A stretch of DNA of 64,000 nt from Mycoplasmopsis phocirhinis (GCF_004216495.1 NZ_CP034841.1:186001-250000), one strand, 5' to 3'. Positions 12,952 to 27,000 are shown, counted from the stretch's first letter. The notes: generated by a model not told the origin, from the sequence alone. Program-made: numbers and translations.

Positions 12952-13182
12952 ATAATATAAATCCCTTAAAAATTATTTATAAATTATCTGGTAATGAAAC
13001 TATTTCCGTTATAGAAAACATAATTTAAAAGTTTAATACGCTATTTATGTTTTTAAATTGTTATTAAATTATATAACATTTAATTAATCTCTTTTAAGAA
13101 ACAAATAGATTACTTTTTGTTTCTGCGAGATAGATTTATCTAAATTTAAAAAATCCTATAAACAAAATAATCAATATTTTAA

Positions 13183-13428
13183 ATTGATAATTTTATTATT
13201 AGGACAGATATCAAATCTAAAAACACCAAAAAGGTGTTGAGAAATGAAAACACCTTATTTTCGTTTAAGCACATAGACAATAAATGCATTGATAAAGACT
13301 TTAAACTTGCTAGAACAGCAATGGTACGGATGTATGGCTTAATAGCAAATGATTGAGTAAAATATTGAAAAGTTAAGAGTTTAACTAAACTTGAGGTTGA
13401 AGATTGACAAGAAAAATTAACATTGTAA
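13183..13428 (+). pseudogene. 3' fragment of an unidentified gene, truncated at an IS end
   Basis: The open frame starts without an initiation codon just after a TAA at 13180 and reads about 73 sensible residues, including TLFSFKHIDNK and ARTAMVRMYGLIANDW, before running into the IS end at 13404. Two TGA Trp codons and normal amino acid composition suggest real former coding sequence. I cannot assign the family. The upstream part 12952-13182 holds no gene that I can see. Confidence 0.35.
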
Positions 13429-13570
13429 GTGTTAATTTTTTGTATACAAACTATAGGTGTTGGGGGTGTTCCACAAAAATCTAAAAACAATAAATTGAAA
13501 GGGCGAATATGTCAAGACATTTAAAAATGAAACACACGATTTAATATTTGTGGTTTATCAAGATATGGTA
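13404..13570 (+). mobile_element. Left-end fragment of the IS3-family element
   Basis: TTGACAAGAAAAATTAACATT followed by the hairpin, a decayed GC palindrome and a degenerate start of the transposase (ATGTCAAGACATTTAAAAATG near 13509) match the left 160 bases of the intact copy at 53710. Nothing of the transposase core remains. Confidence 0.8.
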
Positions 13571-13602
13571 ATCAGTGAAAATAAAAAATCGGTAAACCGA
13601 TT

Positions 13603-14559
13603 TTAATTGTTGATATTTAAAATTGTTTTAATTTTATCAAGTGGAGTAAAAACATTTTTTATAGTATTTTTTAGAACATCAATTTCATTTTCAGATTTTT
13701 TTACTATATTTCTAAAATCATTGCTCACATCAATTAATTTATAAAATTTATTTAAATAGAAATCTTTTTTAGTTTCGTTCGTAAGGGTTTCAAATTTAGC
13801 TTTTAAACTTAAAACTTTATTAAATTCTTCACTAAATTCCTCTGCTTCTTCAATAGCACTTTGAGCTATATTAATTAATGCGTGTGAATGAGTGTGATCT
13901 TGCAAATTTTGCGAATGATTATGTTGGTGATCATCATTATCTTTTTGCTCGCTTTTATCATATAGATTTGTTTTGATAAATAATTCTAATTTTTGAAAGT
14001 TTTCATTCATTTCTGAATCTACAAAGTTTTTATTAAACAAACTATTTAAATAAATTTCAAACTTAACAACTTCATTTTGAGCATTGTTTTCTTTTAAAAT
14101 TTGGATTTTTTCACCTAATTGTGTATCAAAATCATGAGCAACTCTCGCTACATTATTAACATGATTTAAACCTTGATTGGTTTTAAATCATTCATTATAC
14201 AGTTCTTTTTCTTCATCGCTTCAAGATGATATTTCCTTATCGCTTAAAAACATTTGGCTATTTTCTTGTTTTATTACTTCATTAAGAACATTACTTAAAT
14301 TTTGTTTAGTTTTATGATTAAAACTTAACAATTTATGAATCACAACATTTGTGTTTGGATGAGATTCATAAAATTGTTCTTTGCTTTGTTTGATTTGGTT
14401 TGCAAAGGTTTTGACTACACCTTTTAAAGTTGTAAATTCTAAATTTATTTGTTGAGCTTCATTTGCTTTGGGATTGTTAGTATTCATACAGCCGACAGCT
14501 ATAAACGGTGTTGAAAATAACGCAGATACCAAAGTTAATTTTAAGAATTTAGGTTTCAT
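13603..14559 (-). CDS. Histidine-rich lipoprotein A
   Basis: A 318-residue lipoprotein and the last gene of a three-gene minus-strand operon. The signal peptide ends in the lipobox FIAVGC, with the modified cysteine at residue 24. A histidine cluster (DDHQHNHSQ, then DHTHSHALINIA) lies near residues 200-225, between helical segments. It is paralogous to the neighbour 14568-15539: same length class, same HTHSHAxINIA core and similar helices afterward. A strong TAGGAGG lies before the ATG. The clusters look like divalent-metal ligands, but a metal-binding role is inference; no enzyme family is recognised. Confidence 0.8.
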
Positions 14560-14567
14560 TTTACCTC

Positions 14568-15539
14568 CTATAATTTAATATGATTTTCAATTGATTTTAT
14601 TGCTATGAATAGTTTGATTGCTTGTTCTCGTAATTTTGTTAGCGATAATTGAGCATTCTTTATTATTTGACGATATTTATTGATATCAATTTTATTAAGT
14701 TTAAAAATATTATTAAGAATTAACTCTTTTTTACCATTGTCATCTAAAGCATTAAAATTTGACTCTAATGAATAAAGTTTTTCTAATTCGTCAACAAATT
14801 CATTATTTTGTCTTAAGGCATTTAAAGCGATATTTATGGTAGCATGCGAATGGGTGTGTGAATGGTTATCATGACTATGATTTTGTTCATTTAACAATGA
14901 ATCTTCTAAATCGCTTTGTCATTTTTGTTCATTATAAATATGATCAGATACAAATTGCTTCATTTTGGCAATATTATTTATTAATTCATCATCTTTAAAA
15001 TTTTTATTATCAAGTGAATTTAAGTATTGTTCAAACGCATAAATTTGATTTGAATTATTTTTAGCACTTAAATATGTAGAATTAGATTTAATTTGAATTT
15101 GGGCATCATCACTAATTCCTAAAGCATTATTGACTATTTTTACGCCATTTTGGCTGCTTAATCATTTTTTATAAATATTTTGTTGAGAATTGTCAAAATG
15201 TGCGTTTAATTCACTTTGGTTTAAAAAATACTGTCCATTTTCAACTGGATTAGAAACAAATTTTAATTTTTTAGCTAGTTTTTTAATATTTCTAAATTCG
15301 TCAAAAAACAAATTAAATTCATTGTTAATTTTGATTTGTTTTTGTGTGTCAAAAATTAAAAAAGCTTCTAAATTTTTATATGTTTGTTTAAATTCAGCAA
15401 AGTATTTTTTAATTTGTGTAGTTGGCGAATTATTTAATTTTGAATGAGTGTTTTGTTCAGGATTATTTTGACACGAAACAACGATTATAGATGTGGCCGG
15501 AACAATACTAAATGACAAAATTAATTGATTTATTTTCAT
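14568..15539 (-). CDS. Histidine-rich lipoprotein B
   Basis: A 323-residue paralogue of the next gene downstream. The lipobox is IIVVSC, with the cysteine near residue 23. The histidine cluster NHSHDNHSHTHSHATINIA lies at about residues 219-237 (coordinates near 14880-14830). The remainder is Lys/Asn-rich predicted helix. There are TGA Trp codons at 15160 and in the middle region. It starts 8 bases after the stop of the 687-residue lipoprotein and ends 8 bases before lipoprotein A, so it is co-transcribed. The function is unknown; extracellular metal capture is a reasonable hypothesis. Confidence 0.8.
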
Positions 15540-15547
15540 AAAAGCCT

Positions 15548-17611
15548 TTAACTATTTGTATGTTTAAATAATAAGTTAAAACTAACAGGAATTTTATTAT
15601 TAGCTTGTGTAACATTAATTGTTAATGTTAATGTTGAATAATCTTCTATTTTTTCCCCATTTCTTAAATAAAAGTGATCTTTTAAAACAAAATTTTGATC
15701 TAATTCATAACTATATGAATTTTGGCTTTGATTAAATTCAATGTTAAAACCTAATACGTTTTTTAAAGTCATAACTAAATTTTCAAAATTCATTTGAGTT
15801 GTATCGCCGAATTGGAAATATTCTAATTCACTATCAATGCGATCAGCTAATTCTAAACGATCACTTAATACTGTATTTTGATTTAACATTTGTTTAGCTT
15901 GATTTAATAAAGCATCTAAAACAGTATGAGCAATATGTTGCTCATCGTATTTTTTAATTCTTTGTTCTAAAGAATTAATCCGATCATTGATTACTACTTT
16001 ACCGATTTTATCAGCGTATTCAGTCAATTTATTGTGTAAAGTCATTAACGCTTGTTGTTTTTGAACTAAACTTCCATTAGAAGCTTTTGCTGCTTCGTTA
16101 TAAATTTGATCTAGTTTGCCTTCTACAACATTATTACCAACATATTTATTTGTTAGTGATTGTACAAATTCTTTTGTTTGTTCATCGTGATTATCATTGA
16201 TAATGCCGTAATCTTTATCAAAACCTTCAATTAAAACAATTAAAGCATCTTTGCCGTACGGATATTGTTCATTATCAAGTTCATCACTATTCATTAATTC
16301 CAGTTTTGTGTTGAATTGTTCCTCGTTAGTAATGTTTTCAAATCCAAAAGCAGATTTAAACGAATTTAATGGTTGAAAATGTTCGCCATTTTCATTTCCC
16401 GGTTTTAACCAAGATAATAAATCACTTGCGTGATATTTTCCGTTATACCCGGAAGTGTAAAATGTATAATCGCCAATTTTTATATTGGTATGTATACGAT
16501 TTAAAACTATTAAAGCTGAATTTTCATCTTGGTATTCGCTTGCTGCTTTACCTTTAAAAGATATTTTTAATCTTAATTGGTTTAAATCTTCTTCGGGATT
16601 AGACACTATTTCGATTTTATAATCAACATTTTCATTATTCCCATTTTTAAATTCAATAAATTCTTCATTAGTGTATTTAGAAATAACATTTAATTTTTGA
16701 TTTATATCCTGAGCAGCATTTAATTCAGTAGCGATTTGTTGTGTGGTTGCTTTATTTCCGCTTTGATTTACATAAATTAATTTATGTATATGAATATTTG
16801 CTAATTTTGCGATTGAATTTCAGCCCAAAAGTGTAAAACCTGGTTGTCCATTAAAATCAAAATCACGATATATTCTACCAGTTAATTTATCTTCAGCTGA
16901 AATATAAGTGTGAAAATTGGAATCACCATGGTGATGAGAATTACGGTGTAATGTATATATTCATTGTGAATTTTTATAATCTCCATCAACATCTAAATAT
17001 TTATTCTCAACGGCTCAATCTAGCATTTTAATACCATCGCCATTGGTTTTATCAAATTGATTGCTTCATAATTCTTGGAATTCAATTGCCCCAATTTTTT
17101 CACCTCCATTTCCAACTCTTGTTGAAATTGAAATATCGCCAATATTAATTTTTCCAAATTCTTTTTTGCCTTCTTCAGAACTTTTAGCGTTATATGTTTC
17201 AAAACCACTCAATTTGATTGATTTAGATGTATTATTTTCGCTGTAATTAATAATTAAATCATTATTAACTGTTTCAATGTTTATTGAGTTTAAAGTATGT
17301 GGCAATTTATTTTCTAAAAACAAATTAATATATTCGATTATTTGTGCATTAGTATTTTTATTTTGTAACATTTTGTTAAAACGATTTTGAATTTCAATTG
17401 AATTCATCATTTTACCTAAATTGTTTAATTTAAACTCAGTTGCTATTGTGATATCTTCGCTTGAATTTTTGTTTTGTTTTAAATTTGGTTGCGATATCTC
17501 TTTAATCTCTTCGTTTTTGCGTGTTTTTTCAGCTCTGTTGCACGCAACAGCAACAAATAGTGGAGTAGTTGTTGCTAAAGAAAGAAGAGATAAATAAAGT
17601 TTTTTGTTCAT
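15548..17611 (-). CDS. Large lipoprotein, first gene of the His-rich operon
   Basis: A 687-residue lipoprotein. The lipobox LFVAVAC has its cysteine at residue 24. A histidine-rich strand (HRNSHHHGDSNFHTY) occurs around residues 217-232, with NIHIHK some 35 residues later, followed by mixed alpha/beta sequence with several TGA Trp codons and a C-terminal beta-rich segment. I do not recognise the family. The coincidence of histidine clusters in all three proteins of the operon suggests one shared job, probably binding a metal at the cell surface. A clear promoter and a Fur/Zur-like site lie upstream. Confidence 0.75.
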
Positions 17612-17662
17612 ATTTATATCCTCTTTTATATTAATTTTGATTATTTATTGTGTAAATGTTCA

Positions 17663-17697
17663 AACATACTTATATATGTTAATCGTAATTATTATAT
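17663..17697 (-). promoter_or_regulatory. -10 box, Fur/Zur-like box and palindrome before the His-rich operon
   Basis: On the minus strand TATAAT occupies 17696-17691. Overlapping it on the plus strand, TCGTAATTATTATAT (17683-17697) matches the Bacillus Zur consensus TCGTAATnATTACGA at 7/7 in one half and 4/7 in the other. A second palindrome, AACATA-N6-TATGTT (17663-17680), lies just downstream of the -10 box. Both positions suit repression. The match could be chance in AT-rich DNA. Confidence 0.4.
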
Positions 17698-17744
17698 AGT
17701 AAATCGACTAAATTAGAAGATTAATATTATCTTTATTAATTTAG

Positions 17745-17776
17745 CTAAATAAAAACACCATAGTCTATATGGTGTT
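17745..17776 (-). terminator. Terminator after the UPF0154 gene
   Basis: AACACCATA pairs with TATGGTGTT (17754-17776), followed on the minus strand by a TTTTTATTT run. It sits 14 bases after the stop of the gene at 17790-18017. Confidence 0.8.
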
Positions 17777-17789
17777 AGTTGATGAATTA

Positions 17790-18017
17790 TTATTTTTGAT
17801 TATAAATTGAACGCATTACGTTTTTTATTTGTTGTTCGGAAGCTTTACGTCCCATTTGTAAAAACATAGCTCTAATCATTTTTTCGTTAATAGGTGGGTT
17901 TTCTTTTAAGTGTTTTTGGATTTTTTTACGTGCGATTAGAAAACCGATAAAACCACCTACAACTCCAACAATTAAAGACACAAAAATTATAGTTAACACT
18001 CATCCAGTTAAACTCAT
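17790..18017 (-). CDS. UPF0154 family membrane protein
   Basis: A 75-residue protein with one N-terminal membrane helix (about residues 7-29, ending IGFLIARKK) and a basic cytoplasmic tail containing NPPINEKMIRAMFLQMGRK, the highly conserved signature of the UPF0154/YneF family of Firmicutes and mollicutes. The start at 18017 is taken from the strong AGGAGGTATT upstream; the first Trp is a TGA (codon 6), so a standard-code reading would begin too late. The function is unknown. Confidence 0.92.
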
Positions 18018-18049
18018 AATACCTCCTAATTTTTATATTGTACCATAAT

Positions 18050-21000
18050 TTATTTAGTATCAACGGGCTGATAACCAATAATCATATCATTTAATAATGT
18101 TTCACGTTTTTTCTTACCATTATTATATTTTTGATCGTTATTATTTCCTCAATAAATGTAGGCTAAAGTATAGTCTCGTCCGTAAAAATAATCTCTTAAA
18201 CCATTGTCACGAGAATGATATTTGCTAAAACCATATGTTAATTCTTGTAAACCTGAAACAAAATAATTTATTGCTTTGCCGTTTCGATCTAAACCTATTC
18301 AATCAGGATGTGAGATATATTTTGTTTTTAAATTATTATTTCAATATTTTGGTGCTTCCTCGTTTATTGCCGCGGTGTAAGCATTCATTATATATGCTTC
18401 GGTTGTTAAATTAGTTGCGTTTCAGAATAAACCAGAAGGAGTATTTTCGTATAAAATTCTTGAAATAAAAGCATAAAATCTTCACATTGCTTGGAATGCT
18501 TGGGAATTTTGCTTCATATCATTTATACTCGTATAAGCATTAGTTTTACTTAAATCCTCATAATATTGTTTAACAAAAGGTTGAATAAATATTTTGATAA
18601 AACTACTTAATTCACCACGAATAATACCGCCTATACCACTAGAAGCATTAAATTTAACACTTGAACTTTGGTTTTTAGGAGCAAACATAATTCCGTATAT
18701 TCCTTCGCTAAAACTACGAGGCGAATATTTGAAAATTAAATTGATAAAATCAACATATGATTTAGAATTAATACCATTTAATATTTGCTTGAAAATATCT
18801 TTTTTTTCAAAGATTTTACCAAGCATTATCGTTCCGTCATCACTAGAAATAAATTTCAAAGCACCTTTTGTAAATGCTTTTTGTAATAATTGAGGAATTT
18901 CGCTTGGTTGTTTATTAGCAATAGATTTAAGAGTATTAAACACCTCTTCTACAACATCATCGACAATTTGAGTTTTAGCAGATTCACGTGTAAATTCTTG
19001 AATAAATTTAGCAACTTTTATAACTTCATCCTGCGGAATTGTAATACCGTTTTCTTGCATAGTTTTGGCTAGAAATTTACCTAGTGCTAAACCAATTTTT
19101 TCATGATTTGTAAATAAATTTTTAATTCAATTTTTTAAAGGTGTTTTTAGATTTTGGGCATTTGTTGAGTTAAAAAATTTTGCTATTGCACTGCTTCAAT
19201 TATCTAATTGTGCATATTGTGTATTGTTATCAAAAATTTCATTTAAAAATGTATCTAAAACACTTTTTAATTCACTTGATTTAAGTGTTTCTTTAAAAGT
19301 ACTCAGTGCTTCTTGATGCTCGATTCCAAGATTTATTAATGGTTGTAATAAATTAAAATCATTAACAAAATTTTCTATTAAATTATCATCACTAGTTATT
19401 TTTTCAACAATTTTTAAAATATCAATTTTTAATATCTCTTTGTTGTTTATTAATGTATTGGATTGTAAAATAATTTTTAAAATTGAGTAATCACTTAAAT
19501 TAAGAGATTTCAAAATCTCACTCAACATTTTTTGAAGCATTTGTTCAGTTGAAACATCATTTTGCGAACTATTGTAAATTCCATCGATGATTTTTGGTAC
19601 TAATTTTAATTGTTTAATTAAAGTTGGCAATTCTTTAAATAAATCTTGCACAAATTTAATATTAGCCGGGTTTTCAACATCAACATCATATTTAATAAGA
19701 TTTTGTTTTCAAAGTGTATTTAAAAACTCAAACATATCTTGATGCGCTAATAAATTTGTAAAAATTGCTTCTATATAGTTGCTTATTTTTAATCTATTAT
19801 CTTTATTATTTAACAATATATTTATTAATTGAGCAAAGGAATTAATATTAGCAATTTGTTGATTATTTTCACTTAAATCAAGAAATGTTGCCAATAATTC
19901 ATTGATTTCGTTAGCTGAATTTTTCAATGTATCATTTATGACATTTTCAAAATTTTGTGCTGAAATTTGACCTTGAATACTATCAAGAATTCTTTGTGGT
20001 AATGAATCATAAATTGATTTAGCAACATTTAATTTATTAGGTAAATATTTAATTATGTTACTTATCAAAGTTTTTAAAACTTCTTTATGTTCGGTTATGA
20101 TATTTAATTGCGAAGTTGTTTTAACTAAATTTATTAATGAATTTTCAATATTTTGAAGATCAAAAATTGAATTAGTAATTTGATTTAAAACATTTTGGTA
20201 ATTTAATTTTAAGCCATTTTGAGCGATATTCTCAATTAAAATTGTCAGTATTTTATTGATAAAATCTGTGTTATTATCTCATAACTCAAGATTAGTTAAT
20301 AAAGCAGTAGTTAAATTTTTTATTTGTTCAAAATCAATGTTTTGGGCTAAAGGAGAATTATTTAGCATAGTGTTAAATAAAACTCGCGAAATCATATTAA
20401 TAAATGAATCTTCTTTTGTAATTTTAAGAATTAATGATTTAAGATTTTGTTGGATATTTGTTTTGTTGCTTTGTTCACTCAGTCATTGTTTAATTACTTC
20501 ATTTATATTTTTAATTGAATTTTTATCAATACTATCAGCAAATAATCCGTTTTTAATTAAACTTTTAATTAAATCTTGAATTTCATCGTTTTTGAGTATA
20601 AATTGCAAAAATGATTTAAAATCGCTAACTGCAATTCCAGTAAATTCTGTTGGTAATTTTGCGAGTAATACTTCATAAGTTTTATCTAATTCATTGCTTG
20701 CGATTATTTCGCTAATATACGCTAATAATGGAGTAAATGAAGAATAATTTTCTATATTTTTAAAAATAGATTTAGCAATATCAAATAAAGTAGCATTTTC
20801 TTCTAAATTGGATACATCCACATTAGCTAAATCATTAACTAATGCATTCACAAAAGCATCTAATTTATCGTTGTTGCTTATATTAACTAACAAGTTAGCA
20901 AAATTATTTTCACTGATATATTCGCCAATTAATGGTGAAAATGCAGTGTAAATATTTTTGGCAATGTCATTGTTTGAAATTGTTTTAAAACTTGATTTTA

Positions 21001-24000
21001 TTATCGCCTTTACAATTTCGCGATGAGCACTGATTTGATTATTTTTAAATATCTTAACTACAACACGATTTAAAGTGTTAGTGTTGTCATTTTCAAAAAT
21101 AGATGCTAATTCTTTTATTAATTCTAGAGGTTGAACTTTGATTTTATTTTTAGTTAAATGTGTTAAAAAATGTTCAGTTAAAGCTTGAGATATATGCGAA
21201 TTATCATTAATTAGGTTAAAACTTGCCAAAATAGTTTCTATAAAATTTAAACTTTGTTCTAAAGTAACATTGTTTTGATAATGATTTAGTCAACTTGTCA
21301 ATAATTTAGAAGCAAGTTGTTTAAAATCATTATTTTTTAGTAATTGCTCAATAAAATTATTGAATTTTGAACTTATTTGTGTTATTTTTTGTTCGCTATC
21401 TAATCAATTTTGAATTAATAATTTTGGTTGAGTAAACGTATCTAGAGAATTAGTTGAATTTAAAAGAGAATGTTTAATAAAATCAAAGAAAATGAATTTG
21501 AAATTTTCATTATCGAGTGTATTTATTAATAGATTTTTAATAGTAGTATTTTCAAGAGTATTAAAATTTCGGGCTCAATTTGATTTAATATTATTTATAA
21601 TTGGGTCTATTTCACTAGATTTAATAATTGATTTAATTAAACTTATTAAACTATTTAATAACGAATCGTTGTTTGATTTATTAACTATTTTATTCATTAA
21701 ATCAAATATTGAAACACTGTTGTTTAATTCGTTCTCATTTAACTGGCTGATATTATCTACAAATTCATTTATAAATTCTTCAAAATTTGAATCATTAGCA
21801 ATTAAATTAGATATGGTTATTAGTTCTTGTTTATTGATTAAATTTGAATATTCAACTGAAATTGGTTGGTATATTAAATCGATAAAAAAGTTATTATTAG
21901 CGTTGGTTAAAAGAAGATTTTTTAGTATTTGTTTAATAATGTTTTTGTTTTTACCAGCAACATTGTTTTTTAGAATATTTTTTATAAAATTAAAGTAATT
22001 TTGTAATTTATCACCATTTTCAAAAAACGAAGTAAATGAGCTTGTTAAAATTTCTATAATGTTAATTTCAACTCCGTTATTTGCTAAGTTGTTTAATAAA
22101 ACATCAATAATTTGAGAAAATAAATGATTTTCATCATCGTATGAATTTAAATTGGTAATTAACGATTGAACCAATAGTTTGAATTCATCAAAATTGATAT
22201 TATTGCTTAATTGTGGATTTAATTGTAATTGTGCGTAAATTAAACTTGAAATAACATTTAAAGTTTGTTCATCATCTAATAAATTTTTAATTAAAACTTC
22301 AATGTTATTTTTTAGATTTTCGTTATTTTGATTATTCAGTCAAGTTTTAACAAATTCGTTGATATCGGTTATTTTATTTAAATTATCAGCGTTAGTTAAA
22401 ATACTATCTCGTAAATTTTTAATTATGTCGCTAAATGAGTTGTTGTTTAATGTTTTATTTAACACATATGCAAGTTCGTTAAAATTTAAATTTTGTAAAA
22501 TGGGTGGAAAATTATTTTTGTTTTGTTCTAAAAATTCGATTATTTGTTGGTCAGTTGATATTGTAGAAATTAATGAAATTCAATTAGAAATTGTGTTATT
22601 AGCAACAAATTTATTTATTAATAATTTCACAACATCTAAAAATGAATTTAAGTTGGCAATTTCGTTTGAACCAATTTCATCAACATTCATTAAAATAACT
22701 TTAATTAATTGATTCAATTCTTCATTTTGCAAGCTTTTAATTGTTAAATTAATGAATTGCTCTCTATTGTTTGAAATAAATTCTGTATTGGGTATAGATT
22801 GATATATAGCTTGAGCGATTGTTTTGTTGGTGTTGCTTGAAATTAGTAAATTTGTAATTAAAGTTGATAAATAATCTTTACTTTGTTTTAATGTATTTGA
22901 ACCTAAAATTACTTTGCTTAATTTAACAATTAAGTTGTTTTTTTGCTCGTTATTAAAAATTGAATTTCAAGTGTTATTTATTCATCGTTGGTAATCAAAT
23001 GATGAACCATATTCAGTGAATTCTTCTATCAATTTTTGCGTTGCTGTTTCTATAATAGGTATTTGAGTTTCAAGAGTGTTTATATCACTGAATAAATGCT
23101 GAACAAAAATTTTAGTTTGTTCTAGTGATAAATTGTTTGTTAAATTATTATTTTCAAGGTATTCGTAAGCTAAATGACTAATAATATCAATAAAATTTTG
23201 ATCTTTAATTAATTTGGTGACACTAGCTTGTAAATTTTGTCTTGTTTCATTTTTTGTTTGTGAATTTAACAATCAATTTTTTGTAAGCTCAATAATGTCA
23301 AAATTTGAATTTAAATCATTTGTTAGTAATCCTTGAGTTAAAAAAGTGAAAATTAAATTTTTTAATTCTGGATATAAAATAACATTTTTAATTAGTGAAA
23401 CTAGCGAGTTTAATTCAATTTTATTCATTGAATTTGGTAATAATGTTTTAACATAATCTAATAACCGATTTAATTCAGGATACTCAATAATTTCGCCCAA
23501 TAATTGTGTTGAATTTTCAAATAGATTTGTTTGTTTGACTTGAATAATAAATTCCTTAATTAAGTCAAATATGTTAGTTGATGATTGAATGTTTTTGCTA
23601 GGAATTTTATGTAAACTTTCAACAAAAGTGTCAATAATTTGGACTGTTTTTTTGTTGGTTAAAATTTTATTTAGCACTTGTTTAAAATCTGTTTCATTTA
23701 TTAAATCTTTAAATTCTTGTGGTAAAGAATTATAAATTTTTTCGTTTAGATAATTGACTAATGTAGTTTTTTTTGTTAAATTAAATACTATTTTTTTAAT
23801 AACTTCTTTATTTTTTGTTAAAAAATTAATTGAGTCAGCTAACTTTATTAAATTTAAAATATTTTCATTTTCAAAAAGAACTGAAAAAACATTTTTACTT
23901 AAATTTAAAATATTTATGTTTGTGCCATTAGTTGCTAATTCATCAACAATGTGCTGCAATATTAAATTTCAAACTTCATTATTTTCGGTTAAATTTGATA

Positions 24001-27000
24001 AATCGTTTAATAAAGTTTTAATTTCATTTAACGTTAATTTTTCACTTAGTTGTACATCTTTATTTAGCTCATTTTGGCTTAAAACAGATACTAATTCAAT
24101 AAAACTTTCGCTTTTGAATAATTTTTTTATTAATTGTTTTGCATTGTTGAAAACAAATTCTTTGTTTTCATTGTTTTGTAATCATAATTTTATTAAATAA
24201 TTAGAATCTTTAATTTTATTCACACTGCTACTATTTTTTAATAGAGAATTTTGGACAAAATTAACTCCTAAATTACGTAAATTTTCATCATCAATAAATT
24301 CAACAATCAAGTTTTTAACTAAGTTTATATCTGCATTCGAATTAGTTAAATAGGTTTGTTTTAAAGATTCAAATAAAGCGTTAAATTCTGGATAATTTAG
24401 TGTTTTTTTTATTAAATTTAATGCTGGAGAAAGACTTTGTAAATTTCGTAAATCTTTAAACAATAACTTAATTAAGTCCAAAAAGGTTTCACTTCGTTCC
24501 AATAAAGCTGTATCTAGTGTTGTTAAATCAAAGATAAGAGCGTTTAATAAATTATGAAAAGATTCATCTTTAATTAATTTTTGGGTTAAAGATTTAAAAT
24601 CATTTTTGCTTAAATAATTTTGCGATTCTAAATTAAAAATTTCATAAATTTTATTAAGAATATCATTAAACTGATCGGAATCTGTATCTATATTTTTGAT
24701 GATATTGCTTAAAATTATTTGTATTGTTTCGCGATACTCTACAAAGTTAATTTTAGACACATTTTTGATTATTTTTACAATGGTTTTTTCAATGTTTTCG
24801 TTATTAAATAATTCACTAAATTCATTGACTAAGTTTTGTGTAAAAGTTAAAAAATAAAAATTATTTGGCGTGTTTTTACTCAATTCATTGATTAAATTTT
24901 GTGAAATTTTGCTACTTATTTGTAGTTCATCATTTAAATCATTTCAAATATTTAATATATCAACAGCTAAATTTCCTAATTTGCCTGGTTGAACGCCTTC
25001 AAAATATTTTGGAAATGAAATAACAATTCTATTTACGCTGCGAGCCAAAATTTGTTTAAATTCATCACTTTTCAGTAAATCGCTAAATAAATTGTCAATA
25101 ATGTTTTTTAAAGCCTGTTGGTTTTTATTATTGCTTATTAAGGTTTGTCATAATTCGCTAAATGTTTTATTTTTAGCAAAATCTTGGTTATTTTCAATAA
25201 TGTTTATTATTATTTGAGCAATGTTTTCTTTAAAAGTTTGTGAATTTAAGGTTAATGATATTAATCTTTCAAAATCATTTTTTGAAATAAATTTTGCAAT
25301 TTGCTCATTATAGAATAAATTTACAACACTCGAAATTTTATTTTTAGTGATATCTAATTTGGAAATATTACCTAATACTTGAGCAACAATGGTTTTAAAT
25401 TCTTCGAGATTTTGATTAAAAACTTTTGTTTGTGTTAACGAAAAAATTAAATTTATAATTTTGCTTTCGTCGCTTAATTCAGATTTAAACGCTTCAAGTA
25501 AATATGTTATTTTGTTTATTTTAGCACCAGGTAAATTATCGCCATCTCAATCTTTTGTTCAAAATGTTTGTTCAACGTTTTTTAATAAATTTGGTACTAA
25601 TTTAGTGTTTTTAAATCATGTTTTTAAACTATTTAAATTTTCTTTGTTATTTCGTAAAAAAAAGTTTTTTAATAAGTTTTGGGGGTCTAGATAATTGTAT
25701 ATGTCTGTTTCAAATGAGTTGACAATTAAACGATCAAAAATAATTTCTTCTAAACCAATGTTATCCAGCACACGATTGAAATAATTTTGATTATTAAAAT
25801 GAGCTGCTAATTGTGCGGTCTGTTCATCATTATCAATAATATAATCATGTTGATTATTGCCAAAAACTTTTTTTATTGTTTCAAACTCGCCATCAACTTG
25901 AATTTGAGTTAAATATGAATCTTGATCGCTTTGAAAATATTCGCTATCTCATAAAATGCCGTTTTGTTCAAATATTTCTTGGTCTCTATTGTTTGATATT
26001 AATTTAATAAAAATATCTTGAGCCATTTTTTTATAACCTTTTGCTCCTGGGTGAATGTCAAAAAGAGAAGGAGTTAGCATTTTTTGATTTTGAACTCAAT
26101 AACTATGGTCGAAAGGATTTATAAAAAAAGTTTTTTGACTATTAGCAACAAATTTGATTTTTTTATTAATTAAATTTAAAAGTAATGTGCTAATACTAAA
26201 TTTTGCGTTGTCGTTATAATTATTAATATAACGATCCACCATATTTAAAATAGTGTTTAGTGGAGTTGGAAAAGCAATAAAATTTATATTTGCTTTAGGT
26301 GCCATTTCTTTTATTTTATTTATAAAATAAAGCTGTCTTTGTTGGATATTTGTGAATAAATCATTGAATAATTTAGAAATAGTATTAGCTATTAATTCGT
26401 AATTGGCATCATTTGAATTAATTAATTTTACAATTTCTGCTAAAGGAAATTCACCGATACTTTTAGCAATTGTATGAATGAAATCGTTGGCACCTAATGA
26501 GATAGTAACTAAATTTGCTCTTTGTAATTTTTTACTCAATTCAGCATACATTTGCGGTCAATTTTTGCCAAATCTTGCTTCGATTATTTTGATTTCAACT
26601 GGGTTTAAAGCTGTAACGTCTCCGTTAGATTTAAGGATCAAATTTCATTCAGAAAATTCAGAACTAGAAACTCCAAAATTTGAAAATTCTCCTAGTCGAT
26701 TGATTTTATTAAAAGATTGTGCTAAATAAGCAGGAAAACTAATTCCACTTACTTTTCCATTCTCAAATCTACCTGGATAATCTTTATCTAATGTCGCAAC
26801 AAAACCAGCTGTGATTGAATCACCCAAAGCAACATAATTAATTTTTTGCTCTTTTAAAATTAAATTAGTTGCGTTTTTACGATTGCTTAATTTAACAAAA
26901 TTTTTGGGTTTTTGAATTTGTTTTTTTTGCTCGTTTTTGTTTGGTAGTGTCGGGATATTATCATCAATGTTTTTTGTTTGTAAATTCTTTATTTCACTAC

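Noticed and set aside
13179-13490. Minus-strand open frame of 103 codons
   Set aside because: It crosses the IS left end and is antisense to the gene fragment; there is no start context.
21492-21998. Plus-strand open frames of 80-170 codons inside 18-27 kb
   Set aside because: They are antisense shadows of the giant minus-strand gene, with no ribosome sites and poor composition.
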